64,000 nt of DNA, from assembly GCA_013398295.1 (NCBI GenBank), contig VZSF01001524.1, forward strand, positions 1,707,186 to 1,771,185. Direction: 5' to 3'. Below are positions 23,049-35,393 of this stretch, piece by piece. Position 1 is the stretch's first letter. Every line of letters begins with the position of its first letter. A model generated the notes under the pieces. That model saw only the letters and a program-made list of their open reading frames with translations, was not told the origin of the DNA and ran no database searches. Made by a program: the position numbers and the translations under genes. The DNA is from Chionis minor. Taxonomy: Eukaryota; Chordata; Aves; Charadriiformes; Chionididae.

Positions 23049-24769
23049 GACCAATAACAGGATAATTGCCAGATAACTGCCTGGCAGTTTATGAGGACTT
23101 GTAACATCAGGCATCAGTGATTCAGGTGACCTGTGGTTTTACTGTGCAAAAGAGTAGAGAAAGGGACTAGACCTATACTCAGAATAGATGCAAAGACTTG
23201 CCTGTATTGAAATGTAATAATTTAGAAACTCTTCAAACTATCTTATCACCTAAGTACCTCTGAAGTCATCAAATACTGTGTAACTGGTGAGCAGAAGAGT
23301 GTTTTAATTCTGTCTTGTAAAAACCCACTGCACACAGTGAAAATTACCTTCACTTGTGTTTAGAAATTTGCCCTTTAAAGGAATCTTGTAGTAAACTGAG
23401 AATTTGGCTCATTGAAATACAACACAAAAACCAGAGACTATCCAGTTCATTAGACACTCAGCTCTTATAAGATCAGAGTGCTCTAATCCTTAGTTCAGAA
23501 GTTACTGCCAAATTCAGATTAAAATATAAAGAATAAGCTAGACAGACTATCTCAAAACATTAATGCTCCCAATGGTTTTAGAAATATCTATGAAATATGG
23601 TCTTTAGATTGTTTAACCTGCATAGAAGTGGGGATTAATGCTAGAAAAAATGAGTCTGTGAAGCACATTTGAACCAAAATCCACTGGAGTCAATTAAGAT
23701 TTACGTCATGTTCAGTAGGTGTAGTATCAGCCACCAAGGCAGAGATTCAACAGTTTAATTAGTATAATACAAGAAAAATCTTAGTTGTTGCATAAGTTAG
23801 CACTAAAGATTTAAATTACAGAAACATACAGTGACTATTCAATGACCCCAGTATTTCAGCTTTGTTGGTGTTTGCTACTTATGATCATATAAGCCCTTCT
23901 TTTACAGAACATTTATTTGGAGAATATTTGATCTCTATTTATGATTTTTATTCTTTATATGGCCTGTACAAAGCTCAAAAATCACCTTGCTAACAATAAA
24001 TTTTCACTTTTCGGATATAATGTGCAGATGCTTATTTCCTCATAAGACTTATGGAAGAAACAAGCAGCAGTGTTACCTGTGAAAACATAAAAATAGTGGG
24101 TGCCTAAGGTGTGTGTAAGCACCATACAGTCAGCCTGTGTTTTCCTCAGGTATGAGTTCAGAGGGACTGTGGTACAAAATGCAGCAGAAAGATGTTTACA
24201 CTGCTCGCCCCAAGCAAGCTGTTCCAGCACTGGACATGTCACATCAGAGGCAGTCATGCTGAGCTCCCTTTATTGTCAGTGGAGTGAAGCAGGTCTTCTT
24301 AGAGATTCACCTGACCTATTTTAAACAGTTACTCAAATGTGATGAATCACGCTGCTTTCTATAGAAACTCTTGATGGGGTCTCCACTGACTAGCTGAGAA
24401 CCAGGTGATTGTAAAACTCTGTTGGTTTTTTTTAATTTTTTTTATTTAAGCACATTTAAGCAAAGTACCTTTGCATTTGAAGCCCTATGGTAAGATCTCT
24501 AAACTGTGGCTCAAGCTTTTTTTTCCTTCTCCTTCAAGGCTGGCCCAGCTCCCAGTCAACATGATGTAGCTAGAAAGGGACTTCCATAGCCAGTCTATTG
24601 CAAGTTCTTCTGGGTTATCTCAGTTGCTTACTCTAAAAGGAAATTCACTAATGTCTCCACCTGTACTGTTAGCTGTATGCATCTCACAGTGTGTCCCACA
24701 GTCCTGGTTCCCTCATTATCCTCATTAGACAACACATATGTCTCCTTATATACCTGTGTTCCTGCTCTG
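23049..24769. other. AT-rich noncoding stretch, no gene seen
   Basis: No gene is recognised. A short phrase at 23,670-23,720 (CACTGGAGTCAATTAAGATT) is reminiscent of an old sauropsid repeat but too short to call. Confidence 0.5.
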
Positions 24770-24831
24770 AAGAGGAGAGGAAGAAAGAATGAAAGAAACA
24801 AAGAAAGAAAGAAGCAAGGAAGGAAAGAAGG
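24770..24831 (+). repeat. Polypurine GAAA/GGAA tract
   Basis: About 62 bases that are purine except for three pyrimidines (24,790, 24,799 and 24,814), built from GAAA and GGAA units. Such tracts tend to be length-variable and can form triplex (H-) DNA. The GGAA units also resemble ETS-factor microsatellites. The functional reading is inference. Confidence 0.9.
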
Positions 24832-27519
24832 CTTCATGGCATGATGGTGCATGCTCAGGTCTCTTCTTCACTGGCCTTACAATGTAAACACAATTTCTGG
24901 AAGTAGCTGAATGATGAACCTGAGCTTGCCACGGGGCTGGAAATCCGTAGCCATAGTTAAACCACAGACCATTCCAAGCAAGAAGCCTTCTCTTGCTCTT
25001 TTAGGTTAGGTGGTGCATGTTTGGTGACTGCTGGCTGTATGAAGACTTGAATGCAGCTCAAAGGGTCAGAGAATCTGGCCACTCCTCCTCCTCTAATGTG
25101 TTGAAATAAATGGAAGTTTTGCTTGGAATCTAAAAGTAGAGTTTGAGCCAATCTAAGATTGTGAATGAGAATGTCTTCTAGTGTATTTTAGCCATTCTGC
25201 TCACTGAAAATGCAAATCTGTTTAGTAAATACAATCCTCGTGCATACTGCCATTTTCTAAATATTCAAGTAATGAGAGCTTCTCACGGTTCTTTTAAATG
25301 ACTATATCACAGAGGTTTTTAAGTGACCCTTTTTAGAAATTGTTTTCTAAGGATTCAACTTGAATGGAAACATCTTCTGCTGGGGAACACAAACTCCAAG
25401 GCCAATGGGGCATGAGGAACCCAGTCTAGACTGTCTGTGAGGCTTCTTGATGGCATTTCCTAAGCAACAAATCTTTGCTCTTGATCTGATGTGTTCAGTT
25501 TTTACTGTGAAACATTACTTCTCCTTAGAGAAGTTGAGCTCTTTTTCTCAATAAATTTTTCCCTAGGGTTAGCTGTTCTCAGGAAAATTTCGGTCAGTCA
25601 AGACTTTGGTGGAAAAGATTTTCTGCTGGAAAAGACTGTCTATTTTAAAAACTCAGACAATTTTTTTTTTTTTTTTTTAGCACAGTAAGTCTCACTAAAA
25701 TATTTTGGTTTAATAATGACATGAATTTTCTATATTTTATATTCATCTGTAGCACTTAGACAAAATTGTATATATTTCCATGCCTTCAGTTTTCATGAAA
25801 TCACTTATTTGGCCTAGCATAACTTTAAAACTTTCCAGCTTCCATGAATGGAGAGATCATTACAAATTCTTTTCCATTGATTTGGAAAACATTTTATTAA
25901 TCTTAAAAAAAAAAAAGTCTTCATCTTACAATAGAAAAGCTTTGGGGTTTTTGCAACTGTGAAATCTCTCTCTCTCGCTACTTTGTTTTATTCTCCTTAC
26001 TTTTGTAAATTTTCCCCAATTAGCATGGACAGTTTGCCACCCAAACCACCTAGCCCCAACTGCATAGTGATCTACTATTCTGTTTCACTCATTCATAGAG
26101 ATATTTTGCTTCTCACAGTGAACCCCCAGATTCCACAACTGCTGTTTCGGATCTTCTCCAGCTTGTAGAATCCAGTCCACTTTTGCTCAATAACAATATG
26201 CAATTTGTATTTTTTCAGCAGAAATATGAGAGTTTCGCTCTCACAATGACTGTGTATATAAAATGCAGATCGGTGTCTCCTTTTCATTAGGCTGTATTCC
26301 CTTTCCCTCTCAGAAGGTGATTTCATCATACTTAACCCAGTGATAAAGCCCTCTCTAGCCAAGGGGCGTAGGCAGACTTGAAGACTCCAACTTCCTTTTC
26401 AGTAAGCGTGGAGTTTTTGCCCATTTGTTATTACAGAATATCCTATGCTAGAGCCCAATCAAAAGACACTTACTAAATTGAACGGGATTTTTTTCCATAG
26501 ACTTCTCTAGGTTTTGGACCAGTATCCACAGAAAACCATCTAATAAATTATAGAATAATTGATAGTTGATGACAAGAGTTTCAAATGCAGGCTCACCACA
26601 TCGTTGCCAACACTGCCTTGAAGAGATAGGAGCTATATAAATCTAGGAATAATGAAATCATCCATTTTTTCCAGAGACAAATGCAATCCAGAACTGAAGC
26701 CGTGAAACCACATCTGATGCTAGACAAAGGGAATATTAACACACGTATGTTTCCAACTATAAGGGTATTTCTTGAATTGTGTGTTCTTATTCTTGCCTTT
26801 CCGCCAACTTCTTTAAAACCCAGCTTTTCCAAATGAAGCACTGCCTGCACAGGTGAGAAAATGCTGATATAAATATGTTAGTGGTCGTTTATGCAGCCAG
26901 ACACCAAGGCTTTACTGATTTCATGTGTGTTTCTGAAATCCAGTGATCTCAGAGGCAGAATATAGATGTTCTGTTGTTAATACCACTTTGTTCATCAACC
27001 TTTGTCACTTTGAGTCATCATTTTTGTGATATCTGCCTTTCTGAAGTTCATTACTCTTTGTTGGATTACTATTTTTGTCTTCTTAAAATGTTCTTTAATA
27101 ATAAAATATTTACTCTGAAAGTTCAATTATTTGTGGTTGCATATAGCAGCATACTTGTACAAGAAGAAAAATGAAGTCTGACAGCATTACAGAGCTGCAT
27201 AAACTCTATAGTGATAGATGTTGTATGTGGGATCAGGATCCCCACTTTTACACACAGAAATTCAGGCAAAGCTAAAAACAATATGGATGTATGAAAAATT
27301 GAAAAATTTAAAACAAGAGGCTACACTTCTGTATTAGATTTGGTGGAGCAGATAGTTTTTTCATACCTAGTTACTTTGAACTTGAAAAGGTTGCTCATAT
27401 TCACAAAATATGTGCATAGAATCAGGACTTCTCCCCAGAAAAACAAAGTGAAAATATCCTTCAGAGAGTCAAAAGAAAATTACTACACATCAGTTTTAAT
27501 TTGTAAGGGTGCACAGCCA
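24832..27519. other. AT-rich noncoding stretch, no gene seen
   Basis: Contains T18 at 25,661-25,678 and A12 near 25,905-25,916. No gene, exon or transposon is recognised up to the CR1 boundary. Confidence 0.55.
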
Positions 27520-29187
27520 CACTAAGGAGAACCTTCATCCTTTAGTAGATGGGGATGAAAATATAGTGACAAAGGTTGAGGAAAAGGCTGAGGTACGTAA
27601 TGTCTTCTTTGCCTCAGTCTTTAACAGTAAGACCAGTTGTTCCCTGAGTACCTAGCCCCTTGACCTGACAGAAGCAGGGAGCAGAATGAAGCACCTATAA
27701 TCCAAGACGGAGTGGTGAGAGACCTGCTACACCACTTAGACATACACAAGTCTATGGGACTGGATGGGATCTACCTGAGGGAGATGGTAGAAGTGCTCAC
27801 CAAGCCACTTTCCATGATTTATCAGCAGTCCTGGCTAAAAGGGGAGGTTCCAGTTGACTGGAGGTTAGCAAATGTGATGCCCATCCCCAAGAAAGGCCAG
27901 AAGGAGGATTCAGGGAACTACAGGCCTGTCAGTCTGACCTGGGAAAGATACTGGAGCAGAGCATCCTGAGTGTCATTACGCAGCACATGCAGGACAACCA
28001 GGTGATCAGGCGCAGTCAGCATGGGTTCATGAAAGGCAGGTCCTGCTTGATTAACCTGACCTCCTTCTATGACAAGGTGACCCTCTTAGTGAAAGAGGGA
28101 AAGTCTGCGTATGTTGTTTACCTAGACTTTAGTAAAGCCTTCAACACTGTTTCCCACAGCATTCTCCTGGAAAAACTGTCTGCTTATGACTTGCATGGGT
28201 ATACTCTTCACTGGGTAAAAAACTGTCTGGAAGAACAGGCCCAAAGAGTAGTGGTGAATGGAGTTAAATCCAGTTGGCAACTGGTCACGAGTTGTGTTCC
28301 TCAGGGCTCAGTATTGGGGCTGGTTCTGTTCAATATCTTTGTCAATGAGCAGGCCCTACAGCAGGATCTGGACAGGCTGGATCAGTGGGCTGAAGCCAAC
28401 GGTATGAGCTTCAACAAGGCTAAATGCCAGGTCCTGCCCTTTGGTCACAACAACCCCATGCAGTGCTACAGACTTGGAGAAAAGTGTCTGGAAAGCTGCT
28501 TGGCAGAAAAGGACCCTGGGGGTGTTGGTCAACAACCAGCTGAATGTGAGCTGGCAGCATGCCTAGGTGGCCAAGGCGGCCAACAGCATCCTGGCTTGTA
28601 TCAGGAATAGTGTGGCCAGCAGGACTAGGGAAGTTATCTCTCCCCTGTACTCAGCACTGGTGGAGCCTCACCTCAAATACTGTGTTCAGTTTTGGGCCCC
28701 TCACTGCAAGAAAGACATTGAGGTGCTGGACCATGTCCAGAGAAGGGCAACAAAGCTGGTAACGTGCCTAGAGCACAAGTCTTATGAGGAGGGTCTGAGG
28801 GGACGGGAGTTGTTCAGCCTGGAGAAGAGGAGACTGAGGGTGATCTTACCGCTCTCTACACCTATTTGAGAGGAGGTTTTAGCAAGGTGGGGGTCAGTCT
28901 CTTCTCCCAAATAACAAGAGATAGGACAAGAGGAAATGGCCTCAAGTTGTGCCAGGGGAGGTTTAGATTGGATACTAGGAAAAATTTCTTTGCGGAAAGG
29001 GTTATCACACATTGGAAGAGGCTGCCCAGGGAAGTGGTGGAATCACCATTCCTGGAGGTATTTAAAAGGCGGGTAGACATAGTGCTGAGGGACATGGTTT
29101 AGTGGTGGCTTTGTCAGTGTCAGGCTGATGGTTGGACTCAATGGTCTTAAAGGTCTCTTCCAGCCTAAGTGATTCTATGATTCTACA
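27520..29187 (+). mobile_element. 5'-truncated CR1 LINE with dead reverse transcriptase ORF2
   Basis: A CR1 non-LTR retrotransposon copy. It opens near the end of the spacer before the polymerase domain (EKAEVRNVFFASVF at about 27,580-27,620) and runs through the reverse transcriptase: [41 protein letters not shown] (frame 27,712-27,969), then [27 protein letters not shown] and [15 protein letters not shown] (frame 27,987-28,610). The C-terminal region follows ([21 protein letters not shown] and [14 protein letters not shown]), ending in a stop after LRDMV at 29,102. The 3' end is GATTCTATGATTCTACA. The apurinic endonuclease domain is absent through 5' truncation. Visible lesions are a small frame-shifting deletion near 27,940, loss of about 30 residues including the FADD catalytic box at 28,346, an extra C near 28,513, a TAG at 28,564-28,566, and a 1-base loss near 28,840. 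It cannot mobilise itself. Confidence 0.96.
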
Positions 29188-31034
29188 GTAAGTGTCATAT
29201 TATAGACTTTAAGAGGAATTTGTGGATTTTAATATAATTTATGCCCTCATTTCTTGAGAAACTTTGCTCTGCAATAAGTCAGAGTTCTATCACATGATGC
29301 TGTCATTACACAGATATGTATTTAATCATTCAGCAGGTGAAAAAAAGAACACAAAAAAAGTACACAGGATAAATATGAATGTGGTAGAACCTTTTAATTT
29401 TCACTACGATTTTCTGCAGATATTTTTGTTTCTTGAGAACAGAAAGTTTACTAGAAATGAAATAAAGCTGTTCTACAAGCAAAAGACAGGACTTGATTTA
29501 TAGCTTGTCCTGCTTTTTTCTTTTTTCTTTTTTTTTCTTCTCCCAAAATAGCTGTTTACCCTTTTGATGAAAAGGTCCGAAATTCTTTGTAGAGCAAAAG
29601 ATGGTCAAATCTTCCCCTGGTAAGTACAATAACCTTACAGACTTATGGTCCTCAGATGTCACACACAGAAAAAGACAACAGGCTTTAAAGCAACCATGAA
29701 GAAAGGGCTGGGGGGAGGAGGGAGGAAAGGACATAACTGAAGACCATATACAGACACTGGATAGTGCACCAATAACAGGAATGTAAAAACTGCCGTTTTA
29801 TCATCATACAGATGTAAGCCAAGTAATACAATATAGACAAATTTGTGATACTTTTAGGGCACCTGACCTCCTTCAGTTTCCATGGACTGTTACATTAACA
29901 TAGACTTAAAGCAGGAAACATTCATCTTCAGAAGCCCAAGTAATAAGATATGCATCAGGCAATGTCAGCTTGAATTAAACTCATGTGACTGAAAACACTG
30001 AGTATCTAAATTACATCCTACTCACTTGCTGAACTTGTTTGTATGACCTGTAAAATTTATTTTTATGTAAAATACAGTATAAATGCCCTGAAGCTCTTCA
30101 AAAGGAGATTAAGTCCATGCTTAACTGTAAATGCTTTTGTGGATTTTAGTCAGACCCTACAACATATGTGATTGTAAGTTATTTTATATACTATATGATT
30201 ATTATAGATTGCTAAAAGAGACCCATCTTTAAGAAAATTAAAAATAAATGAAAAGGTTATTTTCTTAGTTGGTGGCAGACATTCAAAATCTGCTTGTAAA
30301 TGACTATATTTTTAAAACTAAATACAAAGGATCCCTTTAAGTATATGTTTTTTTACCTTGAGGCTTAGACTGAAGTTTTTGTGTATGATTTGTTGATACA
30401 AAGGTTAGATCTGGCTTCAAAAATGGCAAAGTATCTTTACGTAAAGTCCAAATACGTCAGTGTTCGTACACTACCCCTTTCTAAGACCTTGCAGAACACA
30501 AATCAAAATGTTTATTTAAACCTGTTCCTTCACTTTAGAAAGCCAAAAAAAGAAATACAACAAAATTCAAACTGCAACACCTCAGTTGGATCTTTTTCCA
30601 TGACGGTCAGGCAAAAAAACTGTTTCCAACATTTTTACAAGAAACCAGAACTCTTAGCTTATCTTTGTACTTGGTATATTTCCATGAAAAACTGAAGTCT
30701 CTGTAAATTTTGTTTTATATGTGTGCTCTCTGTCTGTGTGTATATGTAAAACCTCACACAGACTGTGTGAAAAGATACTGCAGGTACATTGTACAAGTGT
30801 GTATGAATTCTTGAACTATGACCAAATGATCACCAAGATGTAGTTAAGGTTGCTTTCTGTTTACAAGAAAAATTGTCTAGCTGATCAAAAATGTTAAGAA
30901 TAAAATATTAGAGTTTTTAAAGCAATGGGAAAAATACCCAATTAAGCAGTTAAAAATTCTTCCTCAAAATTTATGAGTTTAAAAGTATACTTTCTGGGTC
31001 TCCTAGTGCTGTAAGAAATGTTTGAAAGAAAAAT
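29188..31034. other. AT-rich noncoding stretch, no gene seen
   Basis: A pyrimidine tract lies at 29,509-29,543. The frame at 30,381-30,695 (plus, 104 codons) has no recognisable motif and AT-driven composition. Confidence 0.55.
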
Positions 31035-31100
31035 TTTTCTAGGTTATATTTCTATAACCTTTTCTAGGTTATATTTCAATATTTCTAGGTTATTCTAGGT
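31035..31100 (+). repeat. Short irregular tandem array of TTCTAGGT units
   Basis: TTTTCTAGGTTATATTTC occurs at 31,035-31,052 and again at 31,060-31,077, followed by TTTCTAGGTTAT (31,082-31,093) and TTCTAGGT (31,093-31,100). Four copies of the 8-base core are spaced by 25, 22 and 10 bases. An inverted half unit, ATAACC, sits between the first two. It looks like a small local minisatellite formed by slippage. Confidence 0.85.
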
Positions 31101-31895
31101 CTTCAATAGAAGCTGTGAATGTCGGATCTGCGACACTGCAACACTTCTTTTCACAAGGGGCTTTTTTTTCAGGAAAAGAATTGTATTTATACAATCCCCC
31201 TAGAAAAAAAAAAGGAAAATTAAATAACAAAAATGTGCAGTTACGGATCAGTTAAAGTTATTCTACCTAATACATTAAATCAAAGATGTAAGAAAAAATA
31301 AAATTAAATACCATCCTATATTCACCTACCCAAGAAAAGCATCTCACCAATAGTAACCTTCATACCTCATCTCAGAGCTGCGCTGGGAGGGATACCCATT
31401 CTTCAGCAGCCTGCTGCAATCTAGAGCTGTGCACATAATGTGACGCAGCTGAACACCAAGGATGGTCTATAGGACATCTGCTACTTGTAATGCAGTTAGG
31501 TAGGGGTGAAGTGTATTTTCCTATTACTTTTAAAGGTAACAAGATCCTGGCTTTGTTTATCGTCATGAAACAGACTTTTTTAGTAGTGGCTGTGGTGGTT
31601 GGGTTTTTCTGAAGGATTATAGTGATGGATTCTTAAAATTGATTTTGGATGCTGACTCCGGTTTCTTCTAAAGAGGAAAAAACACCCCATAGTCTAGATC
31701 TAGATCTCCTGTTTAGATCTCAAAGTGATGAACATATCTAAATTCTGCTTTGGTTTGGACCTGGCTTTGTCTGTTACTTTCAGGGAGTGTAAAATGTTTC
31801 TGCTTTATGTATTTGCTAATTCCTTCCAGAGTTGATTTATGTAAATAACTTATATCCTCCCTTCCCTGTTTTTCCTGGCTGCCTCTATTCTGTTG
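31101..31895. other. AT-rich noncoding stretch, no gene seen
   Basis: No gene is recognised. At 31,693-31,717 three AGATCT hexamers lie within 25 bases, two of them inside the perfect palindrome TCTAGATCTAGA (31,693-31,704). Confidence 0.55.
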
Positions 31896-31899
31896 CTTC

Positions 31900-32035
31900 T
31901 CTAATTCAGAGGGTAAACTCTTTAGTGCAGGGACTGTTGACTTGCTGTGTATTGGTGGAGTGCTTAATCACCAGAACCATGTTCAATCCTGGCCTCTTGG
32001 CACTCCTGTAATTCAGTGATAAATAGGAATAAGGT
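31900..32035 (+). repeat. Ancient amniote SINE tail relic (MIR1_Amn-like)
   Basis: The order GGGTAAACTCTTTAGTGCAG, GGACTGTTGACTTGCTGTGT, AGTGCTTAATCACC, CCTGGCCTCTTGGCACTCCT and a terminal AATTCAGTGATAAATA parallels a widely dispersed sauropsid SINE tail. That tail reads roughly TGTAAGCTCTTTGGGGCAGG, GACTGTCTTTTTGTTCTGTG, GCGCCTAGCACAATGG, then CCTGGTCCATGACTGGG, CCTAGGCACTAC and an AT-rich end. Five blocks occur in the same order and spacing. The family label is from memory and uncertain. The resemblance to the dispersed element is more secure than the name. Confidence 0.6.
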
Positions 32036-34672
32036 ACTAATCTGGGACCTGAGAATCTTTAAATTGCTAGTATCTACCTCCTAGACAGATGAACATGAAC
32101 ATGAAAGTAGCTAGTCTTAGCATCTTATCTGGGTTTGTTTTACCTATGTCCCTAAACTCTGAGTTTATGAGCATGGTTTCATTGGTTCCTTGCAGTTGTT
32201 GGGATTGAACATCATCCTGCAAGAAGTCACTGTCACTTTGAAAAGACCAGCTAAACTGCTGAAGTGAGGGCTATCTAACTCAGTCAAAAACAGCCTTTTT
32301 GATCTTATGTTGTTGAGATACTTGGTCTTTCCAATCTCAACTATTGACTGAAAGCTGTTCAAAAACTGCTACCATAAGGTGCTACTGCAGTGAGCTCTGG
32401 AAGTGCTGGGGAAGCTCATGTCTTCTGGTGGGACACCAAAGGCCAAAAGAGACAATGAGTCCATGTGCTGAGATATATTTAAGTCGAGAGCCTTATGATA
32501 CCCTATGCCAGCTTTTCTGATGATACAATAGGATAAATATCTGTGGAAATCAATACACTTTTGCCCATTTAAATACTGTGAAATTTGGCTTGCAGTTCTC
32601 CAAAAAATGATGATCTACCAGAGGAGTTTGTCCTCACATTGGATTTTTACTGGTACTTCTTTGAGTCTGTGTGCCTTAAGTTTTAAAGGATGTGAAGTTT
32701 ATTTTATTGAAAGGAATGCTTATGGTATATAGTGAAAGCATTTGGCTTCTGACTTCTGGCTTTCATTCCACCAGTTCAATCATGAAGTGGTTAAGTGTTA
32801 TTTATAGCTCTTAGACATTCTTTAAGGATGAACATATCTACTGAAAAAACAGTCTTGTTGCTCATGGGTAATTTATAGCAATTTTAAAGCTAGGAGAAAA
32901 CTGTGAGCTCATACTACAGGCTGAAAACCTGTCCATTTATTACCGCATGGCAGTGGAATTTGCTTGAGAGGTTGACATAATCTGAGGAAGTTGAGATTCA
33001 CAGCATCCAGGTACAACTGAGGAGGGAAAGGCTCAGTTACATGTCCTAAGGAACTGCATAACTTTTCTTTCTCCCACTTTTTTTAATACTAGACACAGAG
33101 GATCAAAAAGACCTTTTTCCTTTTTTTTTTTTTTTTTCAGTGCACTCCATACATTCTTTAATTTAATTAAAAAATGAATTCCACCAGTTTTGGAATATGT
33201 CAATTTCCAGAAAGCAGAAAGTCAAAGTTTCTTTTCAGTAAGAGGTTTTTATATTTTAAATCATAGACTGTAGGGTCAGAAGATGGTTTTTATACAAAAA
33301 ATCATTAACTGTAGTTTAATAGAACTTTACATCACTTTGACTGCACAATGAAATCCAGTCTTGGTCTGATGTCATTAAAAGGCAGAGAACTCATCATCTC
33401 TGCTGTGAAGTTGTCTCACTGCTGGGATGTTTCCTTGCCTCAGTTTCAATGTCCTGCTTCAGTGCACAGCTACTGGTTTTAATTAGACCTTTCCTCACTG
33501 GATTAAAGAACTTTTCAGTAAATTTAGTAATTTCTTCATATACTCCTACATTGTAAGTCATCTTCCTGTTTATAAAATAGCGAGTGAGCTTCTCACTTTC
33601 TCATTGTTAGACATCTTCTTCAACCCCCAATTTCCCCAATTTCCTTTTGTGGGTTTGGGGCTTTTTTCTTTTTTTTTTTTTTTTTTGAGTTGTGTTTTTG
33701 GGGGTCTTTTTCCCTTTTTCTTTTTTAAACTAATATTGTTATTCAACATATTTTTACATATGGGCACAAGACAACAGAATTTGTTTAACCATTGCTGTAC
33801 ACTGACATGAGTTAATCCTTATTTTCTATTTCTTCTCTTCATGCTGTCACGGGTTGCCTTCACTCACTGTGCTTTTTTCTACTGTAGTGGCAGAAAACAA
33901 CAGCTCTTCCACACAGATGGGTAAGCAATGAATTTATCACTCCCATCCTGCTTTGTTCTTAAAACACAATTCCTTGAAGCTACAGCTCAGTCAATAGCCA
34001 AGATTGGCAGATTCCTTTATTGTCAGTTCCCTCATTTTTTAGCCAGGAGAGACCCATTCACTGCTAATGGCCCTTTGATTGCTTTTTCCACACTTTCTGG
34101 GCCATTTCCTACACTCCAGGCTTCTATGACCAAATGGAGACTCTAATTCACATTGCCTTTTACAAGCTCAGAGTCCATAAAATGAAATGGAATTATTAAC
34201 TGGACACATGTGCATTCCTGAAACTGTTACCACCCTCAGTTTTCATTTGTCTGTCCCTGTCTCCCTCTCCATTTATATCCTTTCTGAAGTAGTTCCAAAG
34301 CCTTGTCACTTTGCTCTGTCTTGTTTCTTCTCTTTAAGGTTTGGTGGATTTATCAAACAAGGCTGACAGAGTTTGTGGAGAGACAGCTTGATTTCAAACA
34401 AACAAAAAACCATTATGAGTAGTAATCTAAATAAAGATATACATAGATACAATTTATTTTGAAAGAAGAAATTCTGAATGAAAAGCTCCTGATTTAGGCA
34501 CAAATTAGAAAAACACTTAAGCACACATGTAACTTTTTTTTTTAAAAAGTAATTTTAAAAAATGCAGTAGATTGAAGATACTTTAAGCTAAGCAAAGGTT
34601 TCCACATTTTCTCTGAAATCTTACATTGATTAACTCTGCATTCAAACCTGGATTGCAGTACAGTTTTTCAAT

Positions 34673-34720
34673 AATAGCTATTAAGTAATAACTATTTTTA
34701 ATAGCTATCCAATAGTTATT
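34673..34720. repeat. AT-rich nested hairpin cluster
   Basis: AATAACTATT (34,687-34,696) pairs with AATAGTTATT (34,711-34,720). The self-complementary AATAGCTATT (34,673-34,682) recurs almost exactly at 34,700-34,709. The repeats give several alternative small hairpins. Confidence 0.75.
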
Positions 34721-35367
34721 TTTCTTTAATTGTTACATGGTTTTTAAAATTACTTTCAGCTTATGGTAATTGTATGAATATAATATATAGCCACTGAACA
34801 ATGTCTTTCTTCATTAACCTGCTTTTCTGTATTTAAAGATTTCCAAATTAAAACAATACTCGAAGACTTTCCTTTATTAAATAAAGTAGGGTTTTTTAAT
34901 TTTTTTACGTCTCAGGTAGTGGACTGTGAACTGACAGCACCTTGCTTATAAACAAAAGTTTTTAAAGAAAAAGTAATGAATATTTTAATTCTATAGTGAG
35001 CTTTGTTTGCATGTCTGGGGCTATAAGCTTTATACACTTCAAATTAGGGTCACTTTCTGATTTTGTATGTAGAGTTTTAGCACAATGAGGCCTTGTTCTA
35101 GTTAGAGTCTCTAAGTACTATTTTAATGCAAATAATAATAAAATACATGCTTAGGTAACTAAAACATTGTTTCGTGAATAAAAATGGTGTATATATGTAG
35201 TCCTAGAAGTCTCATTATACAATACTATCGTACTTTTTATTATCGCTTTTTTAGTGATAAAATAAAAAATGAGTAAGAATTATCAAAATGATAACAAAAC
35301 CCCACAGTGAGTAAAAGTGTGATGATGTGAATACCTGTTATGGCTGAGATCATAAGTCATTGAAGGA

Positions 35368-35393
35368 AGAAGACATGATCAGAAGACATGATC
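35368..35393 (+). repeat. 13-base tandem duplication
   Basis: AGAAGACATGATC occurs twice in direct succession without mismatch. Confidence 0.9.

Noticed and set aside
22872..23114. Phenylalanine- and lysine-rich frames over 22.9-23.1 kb
   Set aside because: They are translations of poly-A and poly-T tracts.
31035..31100. CRISPR-like repeat array
   Set aside because: Unit length and spacing are irregular and the genome is vertebrate.
33115..33145. Strong-looking splice acceptor (T17 then CAG)
   Set aside because: It is a homopolymer accident. The sequence after it has no open, familiar exon or donor.
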